The notes beneath the pieces are model-generated. The model was not told the DNA's origin. It searched no databases and was given only the letters and a program-made list of their open reading frames with translations. Of a stretch of 64,000 nucleotides of DNA, positions 1 to 8,739 are shown piece after piece. The DNA is taken from the NCBI RefSeq assembly GCF_002795845.1, contig NZ_CP011797.1:2317501-2381500 (forward strand), given 5' to 3'. The translations under genes were made by a program, and so were the position numbers. The stretch's first letter is position 1. The number at the start of each line of letters is the position of its first letter. Source of the stretch: Reinekea forsetii. Lineage in GTDB: Bacteria; Pseudomonadota; Gammaproteobacteria; Pseudomonadales; Natronospirillaceae.

Positions 1-66
1 AATAGGCGCGCGGGTTTGGCACCATCGCGCGCTTTGAGATGTTAGAATAGCCCGCTAACCACCGCT

Positions 67-1206
67 ATGAGATCCGACAACACCATGACTGAGCTAAGCC
101 GCGAACAACGTTTCAAGACCATTGGCCGGGTAAACTGGGTCTGCACGCTGGTCGATTCAGTGCTCTCCCTAGTCAAACTCAGTATCGGTTTCTTGGTCGC
201 CTCGCCCGGCCTGATCGCCGATGGCTTGCACAGCCTGAGTGATCTGGCCACCGACATCCTAGCCCTCATCCTCGGCAAGCTGGCACAACACGGTCCGGAT
301 GCGGAACACCCCTATGGCCATGCCCGTTATGAAACCCTGGGTACAGTGATCTTGGGGATGGTGTTGATTCTGGTGGCCGTTGCCATCGGCCTCGAAAACC
401 TGCTCGCGCTCTGGCGCGGGACGGTGGTGACCCCACATTGGATCGCCTTAATTGCGGTGGCTGTGTCTATCATCAGCAAAGAAGCGCTGTTCCACTATAC
501 CCTGAAGTACGCCAAGCTCACCCGATCCGCTTTACTGGAGGCCAATGCCTGGCATTCTCGCTCCGACAGCCTGTCTTCGGTCGCCGTCTTGATTGGCATT
601 GGCTGTTCGCTGGCCGGCTGGCCGTTGGTGGAATATTTAGCCGCCTTGGCGGTGGCGCTGCTGATTGGCCATATGGGCTTTAAGCTGGCCTGGAATGCGA
701 TGCAAGATCTGATCGACCGCGGTGTGTCCGTCGATCAACAAACGACTTATCGAGCTACCCTGGGCACGGTGACCGATATTATCGATGTCCATATGCTGCG
801 CAGCCGCCTGATGGGTACCGATGTGTTGATCGATGCCCATATTCAGGTGGCCCCCACCCTATCGGTGTCGGAGGCCCACCAAATCAATGACTTTGCTATG
901 CGATTGCTGAAACAGGCGCATCCGGAGATCACCGATGTCACCCTGCATATCGATTTTGAATCGGATTTCCCAGATAAGAAAACCAAACTCGACCCCAAAC
1001 GCCAGGCCTTGTTAAGTGAATTGGAGCGGGTTGGCATTAGCGGCTTTGAGCGGGTATATCTGCATTACACGGACAATCAGGTCGAGGTGGAATTGCTCTT
1101 TGCCCAGGGGCTTGAACTCGGGCACTTGGCACCGTCTGCCCGGGCCTTGGTGGCCAGCACGCCTTGGCTCGGCTCAATACGACTCTATAGCCGCAACCCG
1201 GCCTGA
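67..1206 (+). CDS. Cation diffusion facilitator family transporter (FieF-like)
   Basis: Inner-membrane proton antiporter of the CDF family, expected to export divalent metals such as Zn2+ or Fe2+. The two metal-site motifs of the family are visible: HSLSD after GLIADGL in TM2 (about residues 57-61) and HSRSD in TM5 (about residues 161-165). About six hydrophobic segments fill the first 220 residues, followed by the cytoplasmic dimerisation domain. At 379 residues it is longer than E. coli FieF (about 300) because of an extra 80-residue C-terminal tail with no motif I recognise. A second ATG at 85 is an equally possible start. It stands alone on the + strand, convergent with aroC 66 bp away. 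The metal cannot be read from sequence. Confidence 0.9.
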   Translation: MRSDNTMTELSREQRFKTIGRVNWVCTLVDSVLSLVKLSIGFLVASPGLIADGLHSLSDLATDILALILGKLAQHGPDAEHPYGHARYETLGTVILGMVLILVAVAIGLENLLALWRGTVVTPHWIALIAVAVSIISKEALFHYTLKYAKLTRSALLEANAWHSRSDSLSSVAVLIGIGCSLAGWPLVEYLAALAVALLIGHMGFKLAWNAMQDLIDRGVSVDQQTTYRATLGTVTDIIDVHMLRSRLMGTDVLIDAHIQVAPTLSVSEAHQINDFAMRLLKQAHPEITDVTLHIDFESDFPDKKTKLDPKRQALLSELERVGISGFERVYLHYTDNQVEVELLFAQGLELGHLAPSARALVASTPWLGSIRLYSRNPA

Positions 1207-1272
1207 CAGAGCCGAACCGACAAGACCTGCCTGAACGCCCAAGCCTCTTGAGGGCCGGGTATCGGCGTGGGC

Positions 1273-2376
1273 CTAGTCGGCCACGCGTCCGGGTATCGGC
1301 GGCAGCGGCGGTTGCACGCCGGCATTTTGCGCCCGGTGCCGTAAACAATGATCCATCAGCACCAAGGCCAACATCGCCTCGGCGATCGGCACGGCACGAA
1401 TGCCGACACAGGGGTCGTGTCGACCCTTGGTAACTACCTCAATGTTTTCACCCTGGCGATTGATACTGCGCCCGGGGGTGGTTATCGACGAGGTCGGCTT
1501 AAGCGCGATCGTCACCAATAGATCCTGACCGGTGCTGATACCCCCGAGTACGCCGCCGGAGTGGTTAGAGAGGAAGCCTTCAACGCTCATCTCATCCCGA
1601 TGCTCGGTACCCTTCTGGCTGACTACGGCAAAGCCGTCGCCTATCTCGACACCCTTGACGGCATTGATGCTCATCATGGCATGAGCGATTTCCGCATCGA
1701 GTCGGTCGAAGATCGGTTCGCCCCAACCGGGCACCATGCCCGTGGCGACGACCGATACCGCGGCGCCAACTGAATCTTGCTGGCGCCGCAGTTCCGTCAT
1801 GTAAGCATCGAGTTCGTCTAACTTGTCGACATCGGCACAGAAAAACACATTGGTTGGGATCGCCGACGGGTCTTTATAGGCCAATTTGATCGGTCCCAAC
1901 TGGCTCAAGTAGCCCTGAATGGTGACACCAAACTGTTCGTAGAGGTATTTTTTGGCAATGGCTCCGGCTGCGACCCGCATCGCGGTTTCCCGCGCCGAAC
2001 TGCGCCCACCGCCCCGATAATCTCGGAAACCGTATTTCTGGTCATAGCCGTAGTCGGCGTGCGAGGGCCGATAGGTATCGGCAATATTGGCATAGTCCTT
2101 ACTGCGCTGATCGGTGTTTTCGATCAACAGGCCAATGGGGGTGCCGGTGGTCTTACCCTCGAATAGGCCAGAGAGGATCTTTACCTCGTCGGCTTCGCGG
2201 CGCTGAGTGGTGTGCTTGCTGGTGCCGGGCTTGCGGCGGTCCAGATCCAGCTGCAAATCGGCTGCGCTGAGCGTCAGGCCGGGTGGACAACCGTCGATGA
2301 TGGCGCCGAGGGCTTCGCCATGGCTTTCGCCAAAGGTGGTCAGGGTAAAGAGCCGACCGTAGGTATTTCCAGACAT
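1273..2376 (-). CDS. aroC: Chorismate synthase
   Basis: Converts 5-enolpyruvylshikimate-3-phosphate to chorismate, the last common step of aromatic amino acid synthesis, using reduced FMN. Family signatures are clear: [10 protein letters not shown] near residue 13, the [11 protein letters not shown] segment near residue 124 and the C-terminal GRHDPC segment near residue 320. The 367-residue length is normal. It follows prmB with an 89-bp gap; prmB-aroC adjacency with a nearby alpha/beta hydrolase is also seen in Pseudomonas. The start is an ATG directly before the conserved [10 protein letters not shown]-terminus. Confidence 0.97.
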   Translation of the reverse strand: MSGNTYGRLFTLTTFGESHGEALGAIIDGCPPGLTLSAADLQLDLDRRKPGTSKHTTQRREADEVKILSGLFEGKTTGTPIGLLIENTDQRSKDYANIADTYRPSHADYGYDQKYGFRDYRGGGRSSARETAMRVAAGAIAKKYLYEQFGVTIQGYLSQLGPIKLAYKDPSAIPTNVFFCADVDKLDELDAYMTELRRQQDSVGAAVSVVATGMVPGWGEPIFDRLDAEIAHAMMSINAVKGVEIGDGFAVVSQKGTEHRDEMSVEGFLSNHSGGVLGGISTGQDLLVTIALKPTSSITTPGRSINRQGENIEVVTKGRHDPCVGIRAVPIAEAMLALVLMDHCLRHRAQNAGVQPPLPPIPGRVAD

Positions 2377-2459
2377 AGGATAATTAAACTCTTATCGTTG
2401 ATCGGTTCAGCGACACTGCCGAAGCCTCAACAGAGGCCGTTGGCAAGGTCGCTCGAAAC

Positions 2460-2491
2460 GGCCCGCTAGCGAAAGCGGGCCGCGTTTTTTT
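2460..2491 (+). terminator. Hairpin with T-run facing the + strand, overlapping the prmB stop codon
   Basis: GGCCCGCT (2460-2467) pairs with AGCGGGCC (2474-2481), an 8-bp GC-rich stem with a 6-base loop, followed by seven T residues (2485-2491). Read on the + strand this is a classic intrinsic terminator, yet the nearest + strand gene ends at 1206. On the minus strand the hairpin contains the prmB TAG stop and is followed only by TTT, so it would end prmB transcripts weakly at best. Confidence 0.5.
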
Positions 2492-3401
2492 GTAACTCAG
2501 CGCTGGCAACAACCAGCACACCATGACCACCCTGACTGAAGTCGGGCCATTCAAAGGCGACCTCGGGGAAGGCGGCAATCAGTGCCGCGGCACTGTTACC
2601 CACTTCGCAGATTAACCAGCCGTCGGCGGTGAGATAGTCCGGCGCTTGGGCCAAAATTTTGCGCACCAAATCCAGACCGTCGTCACCGGCGGCCAGGCCC
2701 ATTCTAGGTTCATGCAAGAACTCGGCCGGCATCTGGTCGATATCCTCGGCATCGACATAGGGCGGATTGCTGATGATCAGGTCGTAGCGGCGCGTCGGCA
2801 AGGCATCGAACAGGTCGCCTTCATAGGCATCGATCTGGTAGTCGAGATCTTTTAGGCCAATATTTTCAATGGCGATATTGAGCGCGTCCGGGCTGAGATC
2901 GCTGACATCGACGTGGGCGCCCGGAAAGGTGCGCGCCATGGCAATGCCCAGGCATCCGCTGCCGGTACACAGATCCAATAGGTGCGTCGGCTCGCTCGTC
3001 AACCAGGGTGCAAAGCGGTTGCTAATCAGTTCGCCGATCGGTGAGCGCGGGATCAGCACCGTATTATCGACGCGAAAGGGTTCATTAAAGAACCAAGCCT
3101 CTTCGAGCAGATAGGCGGTTGGAATCTTGTTGACGCAGCGGTCCTCGATCAGGCGATACAGTAGCGCGCGCTCAGTCTCTAGTAGGACGGCCGCCAAGGC
3201 GCTGTCGGGTACGTGCCAGTCCAGCTGCAGACCACGCACCACCAGATGACGGGCCTCCTGCCAAGGTTGACTGAAGCCGTGGCCATAAAAGCACTCGGCA
3301 CGCTCCATCTGGCTGGCACAAAAACGGACCCAATCGGCCAGCGTGGTGAAACGGGCCAATTCCGTAAAGGCGGGCCAGTCGTATAACGAATTTTGGGTCA
3401 T
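2466..3401 (-). CDS. prmB: Ribosomal protein L3 N5-glutamine methyltransferase
   Basis: SAM-dependent methyltransferase that modifies a glutamine of ribosomal protein uL3. The SAM site LDLCTGSGCLG (about residue 142) and the catalytic NPPY motif in ISNPPYVDAED (about residue 210) define the HemK/PrmB family. PrmB rather than PrmC is chosen from the N-terminal domain style, the RSPIGELI segment before the SAM site and the aroC neighbour. Length 311 is usual for PrmB. The final codons are embedded in a strong hairpin. Confidence 0.92.
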   Translation of the reverse strand: MTQNSLYDWPAFTELARFTTLADWVRFCASQMERAECFYGHGFSQPWQEARHLVVRGLQLDWHVPDSALAAVLLETERALLYRLIEDRCVNKIPTAYLLEEAWFFNEPFRVDNTVLIPRSPIGELISNRFAPWLTSEPTHLLDLCTGSGCLGIAMARTFPGAHVDVSDLSPDALNIAIENIGLKDLDYQIDAYEGDLFDALPTRRYDLIISNPPYVDAEDIDQMPAEFLHEPRMGLAAGDDGLDLVRKILAQAPDYLTADGWLICEVGNSAAALIAAFPEVAFEWPDFSQGGHGVLVVASAELQKNAARFR

Positions 3402-3453
3402 ATTGCAGTCGGTTTCAGGAAAAGACGCTAGTATAACGACCCGAGCCGAAATT

Positions 3454-4275
3454 CTAAAGTAATCGCGCCAAAAGCCAGTGTGCGACCGGTTCCGGGTGTT
3501 CCATATGCAGGTGGTGTGAGCCGCGCATCAGGGTGGTCGATAACTGCGCTACGGCGGCCTGACGGTCGCTGAACAGGGCAGGATGGTCCGGCCAGGTGTC
3601 GATCGCAAAGACCAGTAGCTCAACCGGGATGGTGATTTGCGCCAGCCAGTAGAGAATCTCAGCTTCCGATAAGCGCCACAGACTGGCTTGGCGCAGGCGC
3701 CGATCATAGCGATGATACCAGCCGGCCGGGCTCTGGCCGATCGCTCGCTGTGCCAGTCGCTGTGCCGCCTGGGGTGAGAGTGGAAACTGGCCGCGCTGAC
3801 GCGATTGGACAATCTGTTCAAAGCTTGAATAGTAGCGGGTCGGTATTAGCCGACCGCGCTGTTGATAGAGTTGTTCGAAGCGCTGAAAATTGTCCGCCAG
3901 CGCTGAGGCGGCCGGCCCGAGACCGTCGAGGCACAACAGCAGCTTGATTCTGGGATCGACCGCCGCTAACAGCTGGCCCAGCATGGCACCGAGGGAATGG
4001 CCGAGAATAATCGTCTCCGGCCAGTCCAAGGCATCGATCACCTGCCCTAACCTGGGCAACCAGGACAAGACAAACTGTCCGTCGGCAACCGGTAAATCGG
4101 CTGATTCGCCGTGTCCGGGCAGATCGATGGCCCACAGTTCGATGCCCGGCAGGTGCTCCGCCAAGGCGCTAAAGGACATCGCATTGTCGAGCAGGCCGTG
4201 CAATGCCAGGACCTTGCGGCCCTGCCCCCAACGGACGCCTTGGACGGCGCCATCGAGCAGACTAAAGGGCGTCAT
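3454..4275 (-). CDS. Alpha/beta hydrolase
   Basis: Soluble alpha/beta-hydrolase fold protein of 273 residues. Visible elements are the oxyanion-hole strand LALHGLLDN near residue 23, the nucleophile elbow GHSLGAML (Ser about residue 93) and a C-terminal SHHLHMEHPE segment that supplies the catalytic His. No signal peptide, so cytoplasmic. Its ATG overlaps the stop of the preceding hydrolase gene as ATGA, indicating translational coupling. Substrate is unknown; esterase, lipase-like and haloalkane-type family members share these motifs. Confidence 0.85.
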   Translation of the reverse strand: MTPFSLLDGAVQGVRWGQGRKVLALHGLLDNAMSFSALAEHLPGIELWAIDLPGHGESADLPVADGQFVLSWLPRLGQVIDALDWPETIILGHSLGAMLGQLLAAVDPRIKLLLCLDGLGPAASALADNFQRFEQLYQQRGRLIPTRYYSSFEQIVQSRQRGQFPLSPQAAQRLAQRAIGQSPAGWYHRYDRRLRQASLWRLSEAEILYWLAQITIPVELLVFAIDTWPDHPALFSDRQAAVAQLSTTLMRGSHHLHMEHPEPVAHWLLARLL

Positions 4276-5081
4276 CGGCTGCCCGCCATGCGTTGCAGCA
4301 GCGTGCCGATATTGGCCGCCGTTGCCAGTGGATGTTCGAGCGGGAACATATGACTGCCGGGCATACGCAGGCTGGTAAAGCCCAAATAATCCTTCATACG
4401 CAGATATTGATGCTTGCGCACCGTGTCGCTCTGCCGGCCGACCAAAACGCCCGCCGGAACCGCTAACATGCCCGGCTTGAGCACCATGCCGTGCGGCAGC
4501 GTACGATACACCGCCAGCTCAACGGCCAATTGATAGGTCAGATCGACCGACCCCTGTTCATTTTCCGCCAAGGCACAGGCCAAATAGTCTTCTAGGCACT
4601 GTGGGTGAAAGCCGCTGAACAGGGCTCGGCTGCGAAAATAGTCGCGCGCCTCGGCCATGGAGGCCCATTCGATACGCCGGGTCTTGGTCTTATGGGCCGG
4701 CGACAGGCGATTGATCAGGCCGGTGAGCTTAGCCGTCTGGATCAGTAAGGATTCAAAGCGATTGAAGGTCGGCACATCGAGCAGGATCACCGCCCGAAAC
4801 AGCTCAGGTCGTTGCAGGGCGGCCAACAGGGTAAGCGCGCCGCCCAAGGAATGACCGATGCCGATTACCGGCTGCTGAGTTTGGCTTTCAATACTGTGAA
4901 TCAGCTGGTGCGTGAGCTGACTCCAGTTATTGCCAACCGGGTATTTCGGGTCGTGACCCAAAAGCGGTATCTGATAGATCGGATGGCGCTCACCCAACTG
5001 CTGCAGCAACAGCTGATAACTGGCCGAGGGGAAACCATTGGCGTGGGCGAAGTGAATCGGCGCGTGCGTTAGCGAATCCAT
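4272..5081 (-). CDS. Alpha/beta hydrolase
   Basis: Second alpha/beta-hydrolase fold protein (269 residues). It shows an N-terminal HFAHANGFPS oxyanion segment, the nucleophile elbow GIGHSLGGAL (Ser about residue 78) and C-terminal GSHMFPLEHP with the likely catalytic His. It is distinct in sequence from its neighbour, so not a recent duplicate. It overlaps sixA by 13 bp and is coupled to the next hydrolase, in a run sixA - hydrolase - hydrolase that reads toward prmB. No specific substrate can be inferred. Confidence 0.85.
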   Translation of the reverse strand: MDSLTHAPIHFAHANGFPSASYQLLLQQLGERHPIYQIPLLGHDPKYPVGNNWSQLTHQLIHSIESQTQQPVIGIGHSLGGALTLLAALQRPELFRAVILLDVPTFNRFESLLIQTAKLTGLINRLSPAHKTKTRRIEWASMAEARDYFRSRALFSGFHPQCLEDYLACALAENEQGSVDLTYQLAVELAVYRTLPHGMVLKPGMLAVPAGVLVGRQSDTVRKHQYLRMKDYLGFTSLRMPGSHMFPLEHPLATAANIGTLLQRMAGSR

Positions 5082-5509
5082 TCAAGCTGCACAAAGCCGG
5101 GGAGAAATTCGTCGGCCAATAGGCAGGCAAGGTCCGCGGTATCCATATTAATACCGCGTGCGTCGGCGCCGCACAGGTGGCGCAGCAATCGGGTTAACAG
5201 GGGATTGTGCGCGATGATCAACTGGGTCTCCAAACGCGGATCGATCAGCGACAGCAGAATCGGATCGAGGTCGCTGTCGGGTAATAGCTGGTCGTCGACG
5301 CTGCGGCGCTGCAAGGCCAGACCCTCGGCGACCAGGGTATCGGCGGTTTGTAAGGCTCGTAGATAGGGGCTGACGATGAGCAGATCAATCACCGGCAAGT
5401 AACGACACTTACTTGCCACCGCGGCCTTGCCGGTAACCGTCAGGGCCCGGGAAGCGTCGTCGAATCGATAAGGCTCCGCCTCACCGTGGCGCATTAGATA
5501 GAGCCGCAC
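5069..5509 (-). CDS. sixA: Phosphohistidine phosphatase SixA
   Basis: Small histidine-phosphatase-superfamily enzyme that removes phosphate from phosphohistidine, classically on HPt domains of hybrid kinases. The catalytic RHG is in LMRHGEAE at residues 7-9 and a second conserved His lies in IIAHNPLLTRL near residue 102. The 146-residue length fits SixA. The GTG start shares one base with the TAG stop of the DUF4389 gene, so both are likely translated from one message with gpsA upstream. Confidence 0.9.
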   Translation of the reverse strand: MRLYLMRHGEAEPYRFDDASRALTVTGKAAVASKCRYLPVIDLLIVSPYLRALQTADTLVAEGLALQRRSVDDQLLPDSDLDPILLSLIDPRLETQLIIAHNPLLTRLLRHLCGADARGINMDTADLACLLADEFLPGFVQLEWIR

Positions 5510-5778
5510 TATTGGTCGTCGGCTCGGGGCCAGTCGGTGAAGGGATAAACCTTGTCATCACTGGCGAAGGTTAGATAGGCCAGAATCTGGGACTGGAAGA
5601 TGCTCAGAGGTTTGGCGAAGGCCACCAATGAGGCGATCGGCTCATCCTGAAACCAGAGCACGATCCATTGAATAAGGCTGATTAGGCCCGTTACCATTAG
5701 ACTCATGCGTAAAAATAGCCAAAATAGCAGCATATAGGGTAGCCGCACCAGATGATGTTCCCGTTGTTCCTTTTTCAT
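5509..5778 (-). CDS. DUF4389 family small membrane protein
   Basis: 89-residue protein with one or two hydrophobic segments (about residues 14-45) and a soluble C-terminus rich in aromatic residues. It resembles DUF4389 proteins, which often sit between gpsA and sixA in pseudomonads and relatives. An ATG at 5778 preceded by GAGGAGCG about 6 bases upstream is preferred over a longer reading that would run into gpsA. Function is unknown. Confidence 0.8.
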   Translation of the reverse strand: MKKEQREHHLVRLPYMLLFWLFLRMSLMVTGLISLIQWIVLWFQDEPIASLVAFAKPLSIFQSQILAYLTFASDDKVYPFTDWPRADDQ

Positions 5779-5788
5779 ATAACGCTCC

Positions 5789-6817
5789 TCACATGCCCAC
5801 GGACATAAATTCAACATCTTCGGCCAGGTCACCGGACATCAGGCGACTGGCAATTTCTTTCACCGGCATGTCTTGATAGATGATGGCATAGAGGCCTTTG
5901 ACCAGCGGCATATAAACCCCTAATTCGTCGGCCTTCTCGTTCACCATGCGTAGGGTGTTGATGCCTTCGGCGGTTTCACCGATCTTCTTGATCGCCTGTT
6001 TCAGCGTCATACCTTCGCCAATGTAATAACCAACGCGGTAGTTGCGGCTCAACTGCGACGAACAGGTGACAATCAGATCGCCCACCCCGGCTAGGCCGAG
6101 AAAGGTCATTGGGTTGGCGCCCAAGCGTACGGCAAAACGCGACATTTCGGCGAGTGAGCGGGTGATAATGGCGGCACGGGTATTTTCGGCCATGCCCAAG
6201 GCAACGGCCAAACCAGTAATAATGGCGTAGATATTTTTCAGTGCCCCGGCCATCTCAACCCCATAGATATCCGGGTTGCCATAGACCCGAAAGGACGGGC
6301 AACTGAGCAGCTGCTGAACTTCCTGACGCAGGGCTTGGCTATAGGAGGCTATAACGGTTGCCGAAATTTGATTGTCGGCTATTTCCTTGGCCAGATTAGG
6401 CCCTGAAATCACGCCGACATCATGCTTCGGCGCTAGATCGTGCAGGATTTGGCTCATCAATTTAAAGCTGGTGGGTTCAATCCCTTTGGTCAGGCTGATC
6501 AGACGGGCGTTGGCGGGCAAATACTGCACGGTTTCCTCAACCACGGCGCGAAAGGCCTTACTCGGCACGGCGACAAAGACATAGTGTGCATCGCGCACAG
6601 CGGATTCCAGATCGAGCGACGGGGTGAGGTTATCGACTAAGCGATATCCGGGCAGGTAGCGGGAATTTTGCCGATTTTGCAGTATATCGTCGGCCTGCTT
6701 TTCACTGCGCATCCAGAGGGTCACCGGATGGTGGTTCAGCGCGGCTATATTGGCAACGGCCGTGCCAAAACTCCCGCCCCCCAATACCGTTACCTTACTT
6801 GAGGTCAGTTGAGTCAC
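5789..6817 (-). CDS. gpsA: Glycerol-3-phosphate dehydrogenase [NAD(P)+]
   Basis: Cytosolic enzyme reducing dihydroxyacetone phosphate to sn-glycerol-3-phosphate for phospholipid synthesis. The Rossmann motif [12 protein letters not shown] is at residues 11-22, the conserved SLTKGIEP near residue 108 and the catalytic-Lys segment GALKNIYAI near residue 191. Length 342 is normal. The start is GTG, just before the conserved strand. First of a gpsA - DUF4389 - sixA group, 9 bp after rssC. Confidence 0.96.
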   Translation of the reverse strand: MTQLTSSKVTVLGGGSFGTAVANIAALNHHPVTLWMRSEKQADDILQNRQNSRYLPGYRLVDNLTPSLDLESAVRDAHYVFVAVPSKAFRAVVEETVQYLPANARLISLTKGIEPTSFKLMSQILHDLAPKHDVGVISGPNLAKEIADNQISATVIASYSQALRQEVQQLLSCPSFRVYGNPDIYGVEMAGALKNIYAIITGLAVALGMAENTRAAIITRSLAEMSRFAVRLGANPMTFLGLAGVGDLIVTCSSQLSRNYRVGYYIGEGMTLKQAIKKIGETAEGINTLRMVNEKADELGVYMPLVKGLYAIIYQDMPVKEIASRLMSGDLAEDVEFMSVGM

Positions 6818-6826
6818 TCGGTGTCC

Positions 6827-7321
6827 TTAATTAATTTGGTTTTCAATACACTCAACCAGATCCTTGAAGGCCCGGCGGTTATTTTCGTTGAGTGACATCA
6901 GTATCTTGTGCGCTTCCAGAACGCGTGCACGCGCGGTCGATTCGTCCAAGGGCACCAGGTCGGCTTCCTGTAACGATGAGGCGTCGGTTAAATCTTGCTG
7001 GGTAATCATGGTGTAGACTCGATCTCGAAAACCCATCGACTCGACTATCCGGGTAATATCGGCATGGCTGGAGATAAGCAATGGAATTTGACCCATCTTC
7101 GGTGTGGCCACGCGCGATATCTTGGCCAGCAGACCCAAGCTGGTGCTGTCGATGCCCTCGGCTTCGGTCAAATCGACGGTAACCGATTCGAACGCATTAT
7201 CATGAACCATGGTGTTCAGGCACGAATCTATCGTCGTACACAAAGCCATCCTGACATCGCCTGTCAGCTTGATGACATATCTTCCTTGATGGTTTGCCAT
7301 CAGGACACGACCGTTGTTCAT
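6827..7321 (-). CDS. rssC: STAS-domain anti-sigma factor antagonist, RssC-like
   Basis: 164-residue protein whose N-terminal about 105 residues form a STAS (anti-anti-sigma) domain. The segment DSTSLGLLAKIS near residue 58 holds the phosphorylatable Ser/Thr region typical of SpoIIAA-like proteins. The C-terminal 50 residues are helical and extend beyond a minimal STAS domain, as in the RssC proteins encoded after rssB in Pseudomonas. It starts at an ATG with AAGG about 9 bases upstream, 15 bp after rssB. Expected partner: the PP2C domain of the upstream RssB, which would dephosphorylate it. The RssC name rests on gene order and architecture. Confidence 0.75.
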   Translation of the reverse strand: MNNGRVLMANHQGRYVIKLTGDVRMALCTTIDSCLNTMVHDNAFESVTVDLTEAEGIDSTSLGLLAKISRVATPKMGQIPLLISSHADITRIVESMGFRDRVYTMITQQDLTDASSLQEADLVPLDESTARARVLEAHKILMSLNENNRRAFKDLVECIENQIN

Positions 7322-7336
7322 GACATTCAACCTTGG

Positions 7337-8518
7337 TTACGATTTTTCAACCGTTAAAACAGTAATATCGTCCGGAGCGTCTGCGGTTTGACCGTTTTCA
7401 CGCTTCTGTGCGAGGTACTCATGCATAGTATGAGACCGGTCTGCGCCTAACTCAAGCAATCGTGCTTCTTTTTGCGCTAAAGTCGATTCGCTCATCAATT
7501 CAAAGATGCCATCGGACAACAGCGTCAATTGTTTGAACCCTTTCAAGTCCATATGGCGGGTGACATAGGAGGCATCGTCAAATAAACCGACTGCCAGGCT
7601 TTCCGGCTCTATGGTGCGACATTCCGACTCAAAGCAGAGGATCGGTGCCGGGAAGTGCGCGGCCAGGGCGTAATCCATTCGGTCCTCGAGGGTATTGATG
7701 ATGCCATAGAACATGGTGGCGTGTTTATGGGTCTGAGTTTTCAATAATTCCAAGTTGATTTGCCGCAGTAGCTGGCCCGGATTGGTCACTATATCGGAGG
7801 TGTCGTTTTCCAACTCGTCGCGATAGCGATCGATCTGAGTTTTAATCAATAGGGTAATAAGCGCGGAACTGGCGCCGTGGCCGGAGACATCGGCGATATA
7901 GAACACCAGCTGGTTTGGCCCCAACTCGAAATAGTCGACCAGGTCGCCACTCAGGTAGGTAGAAGGCTCCATATCATGGCGCACATGGTAATCCCCTTGG
8001 GTCAACTCAAAGGTCGGTAAGAGCCGCTGCTGCACGGCCCGGCCGGCTTGCAGATCGAGTTTTAAGCGATCGACGTGGTCTTGCAGCTGTTGATTACGCT
8101 GCTCCAACTCTTGCCGATAGAGATAGTTTTCCTTAAATAACAGCGCCCGCTCCAAGGCGCGCTCGACCGAATGCTCTAACACACTGAGATCGACCACCGG
8201 CTTCATCAAATAATCGGCCGCACCCAGGCGCAGCGCCTCTACCACGTCGGTCATCACGCCGGCGCCCGATACCACGATCACCGGCACCTCGTCGGTCGCT
8301 TCCATAATGCAATTGAGCAGCGAGATGCCGTCCATGCCGGGCATGCGCAGATCACAAATAACCAGATCAGGGCGCTCCCGTTCGAATACGGCCAGGCCTT
8401 CGGTGCCATTGGCCGCCTCTAAAATGCGGTAGCCACTGTCCTCAAGATAAGCGACGATGGAGTCGCGTACGGCTTTTTCATCTTCGACGATTAATAGCGT
8501 CGCGTCGTTTAGTGCCAT
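7337..8518 (-). CDS. rssB: Response regulator with PP2C phosphatase output, RssB-like
   Basis: 393-residue two-domain protein. Residues 1-125 are a receiver with acidic pair ED at 12-13, phospho-acceptor Asp56 in ICDLRMPG and Lys in MKPV. A coiled coil (about 125-160) links to a PP2C/SpoIIE-type phosphatase domain with metal-binding Asp in GDLVDYFE and IADVSGHGASSA and a C-terminal SDGIFE. This layout matches RssB of Pseudomonas, which with RssC is linked to RpoS control; E. coli RssB has the same plan with a degenerate PP2C domain. Here the PP2C aspartates look intact, so real phosphatase activity on the RssC-like partner is plausible. Confidence 0.82.
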   Translation of the reverse strand: MALNDATLLIVEDEKAVRDSIVAYLEDSGYRILEAANGTEGLAVFERERPDLVICDLRMPGMDGISLLNCIMEATDEVPVIVVSGAGVMTDVVEALRLGAADYLMKPVVDLSVLEHSVERALERALLFKENYLYRQELEQRNQQLQDHVDRLKLDLQAGRAVQQRLLPTFELTQGDYHVRHDMEPSTYLSGDLVDYFELGPNQLVFYIADVSGHGASSALITLLIKTQIDRYRDELENDTSDIVTNPGQLLRQINLELLKTQTHKHATMFYGIINTLEDRMDYALAAHFPAPILCFESECRTIEPESLAVGLFDDASYVTRHMDLKGFKQLTLLSDGIFELMSESTLAQKEARLLELGADRSHTMHEYLAQKRENGQTADAPDDITVLTVEKS

Positions 8519-8739
8519 AATTTGATCGGCCTGCAGAGATAGACCTTCAAGTTAGCCATACTGCGTTCAGAACGCAACCGTTACAGGTCAGAGTTCGCAT
8601 AGAATCACGCGCGTGGGTGCGCTTAAGGTTTACCTAATGCATGCGCTCAGGCGCCGGGCGTGCCAAGTTGGCAGAGAGGGAGGTGTTGCGCGGTGGCTTC
8701 GACCCGCCCCATTCGGGCCGGCATTGGGCCCGGTTGGCC

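Noticed and set aside
8691..8739. Terminator after mlaA made of GGGCC/GGCCC palindromes
   Set aside because: Several GC palindromes are present but no T-run follows on the minus strand, so an intrinsic terminator is not supported.
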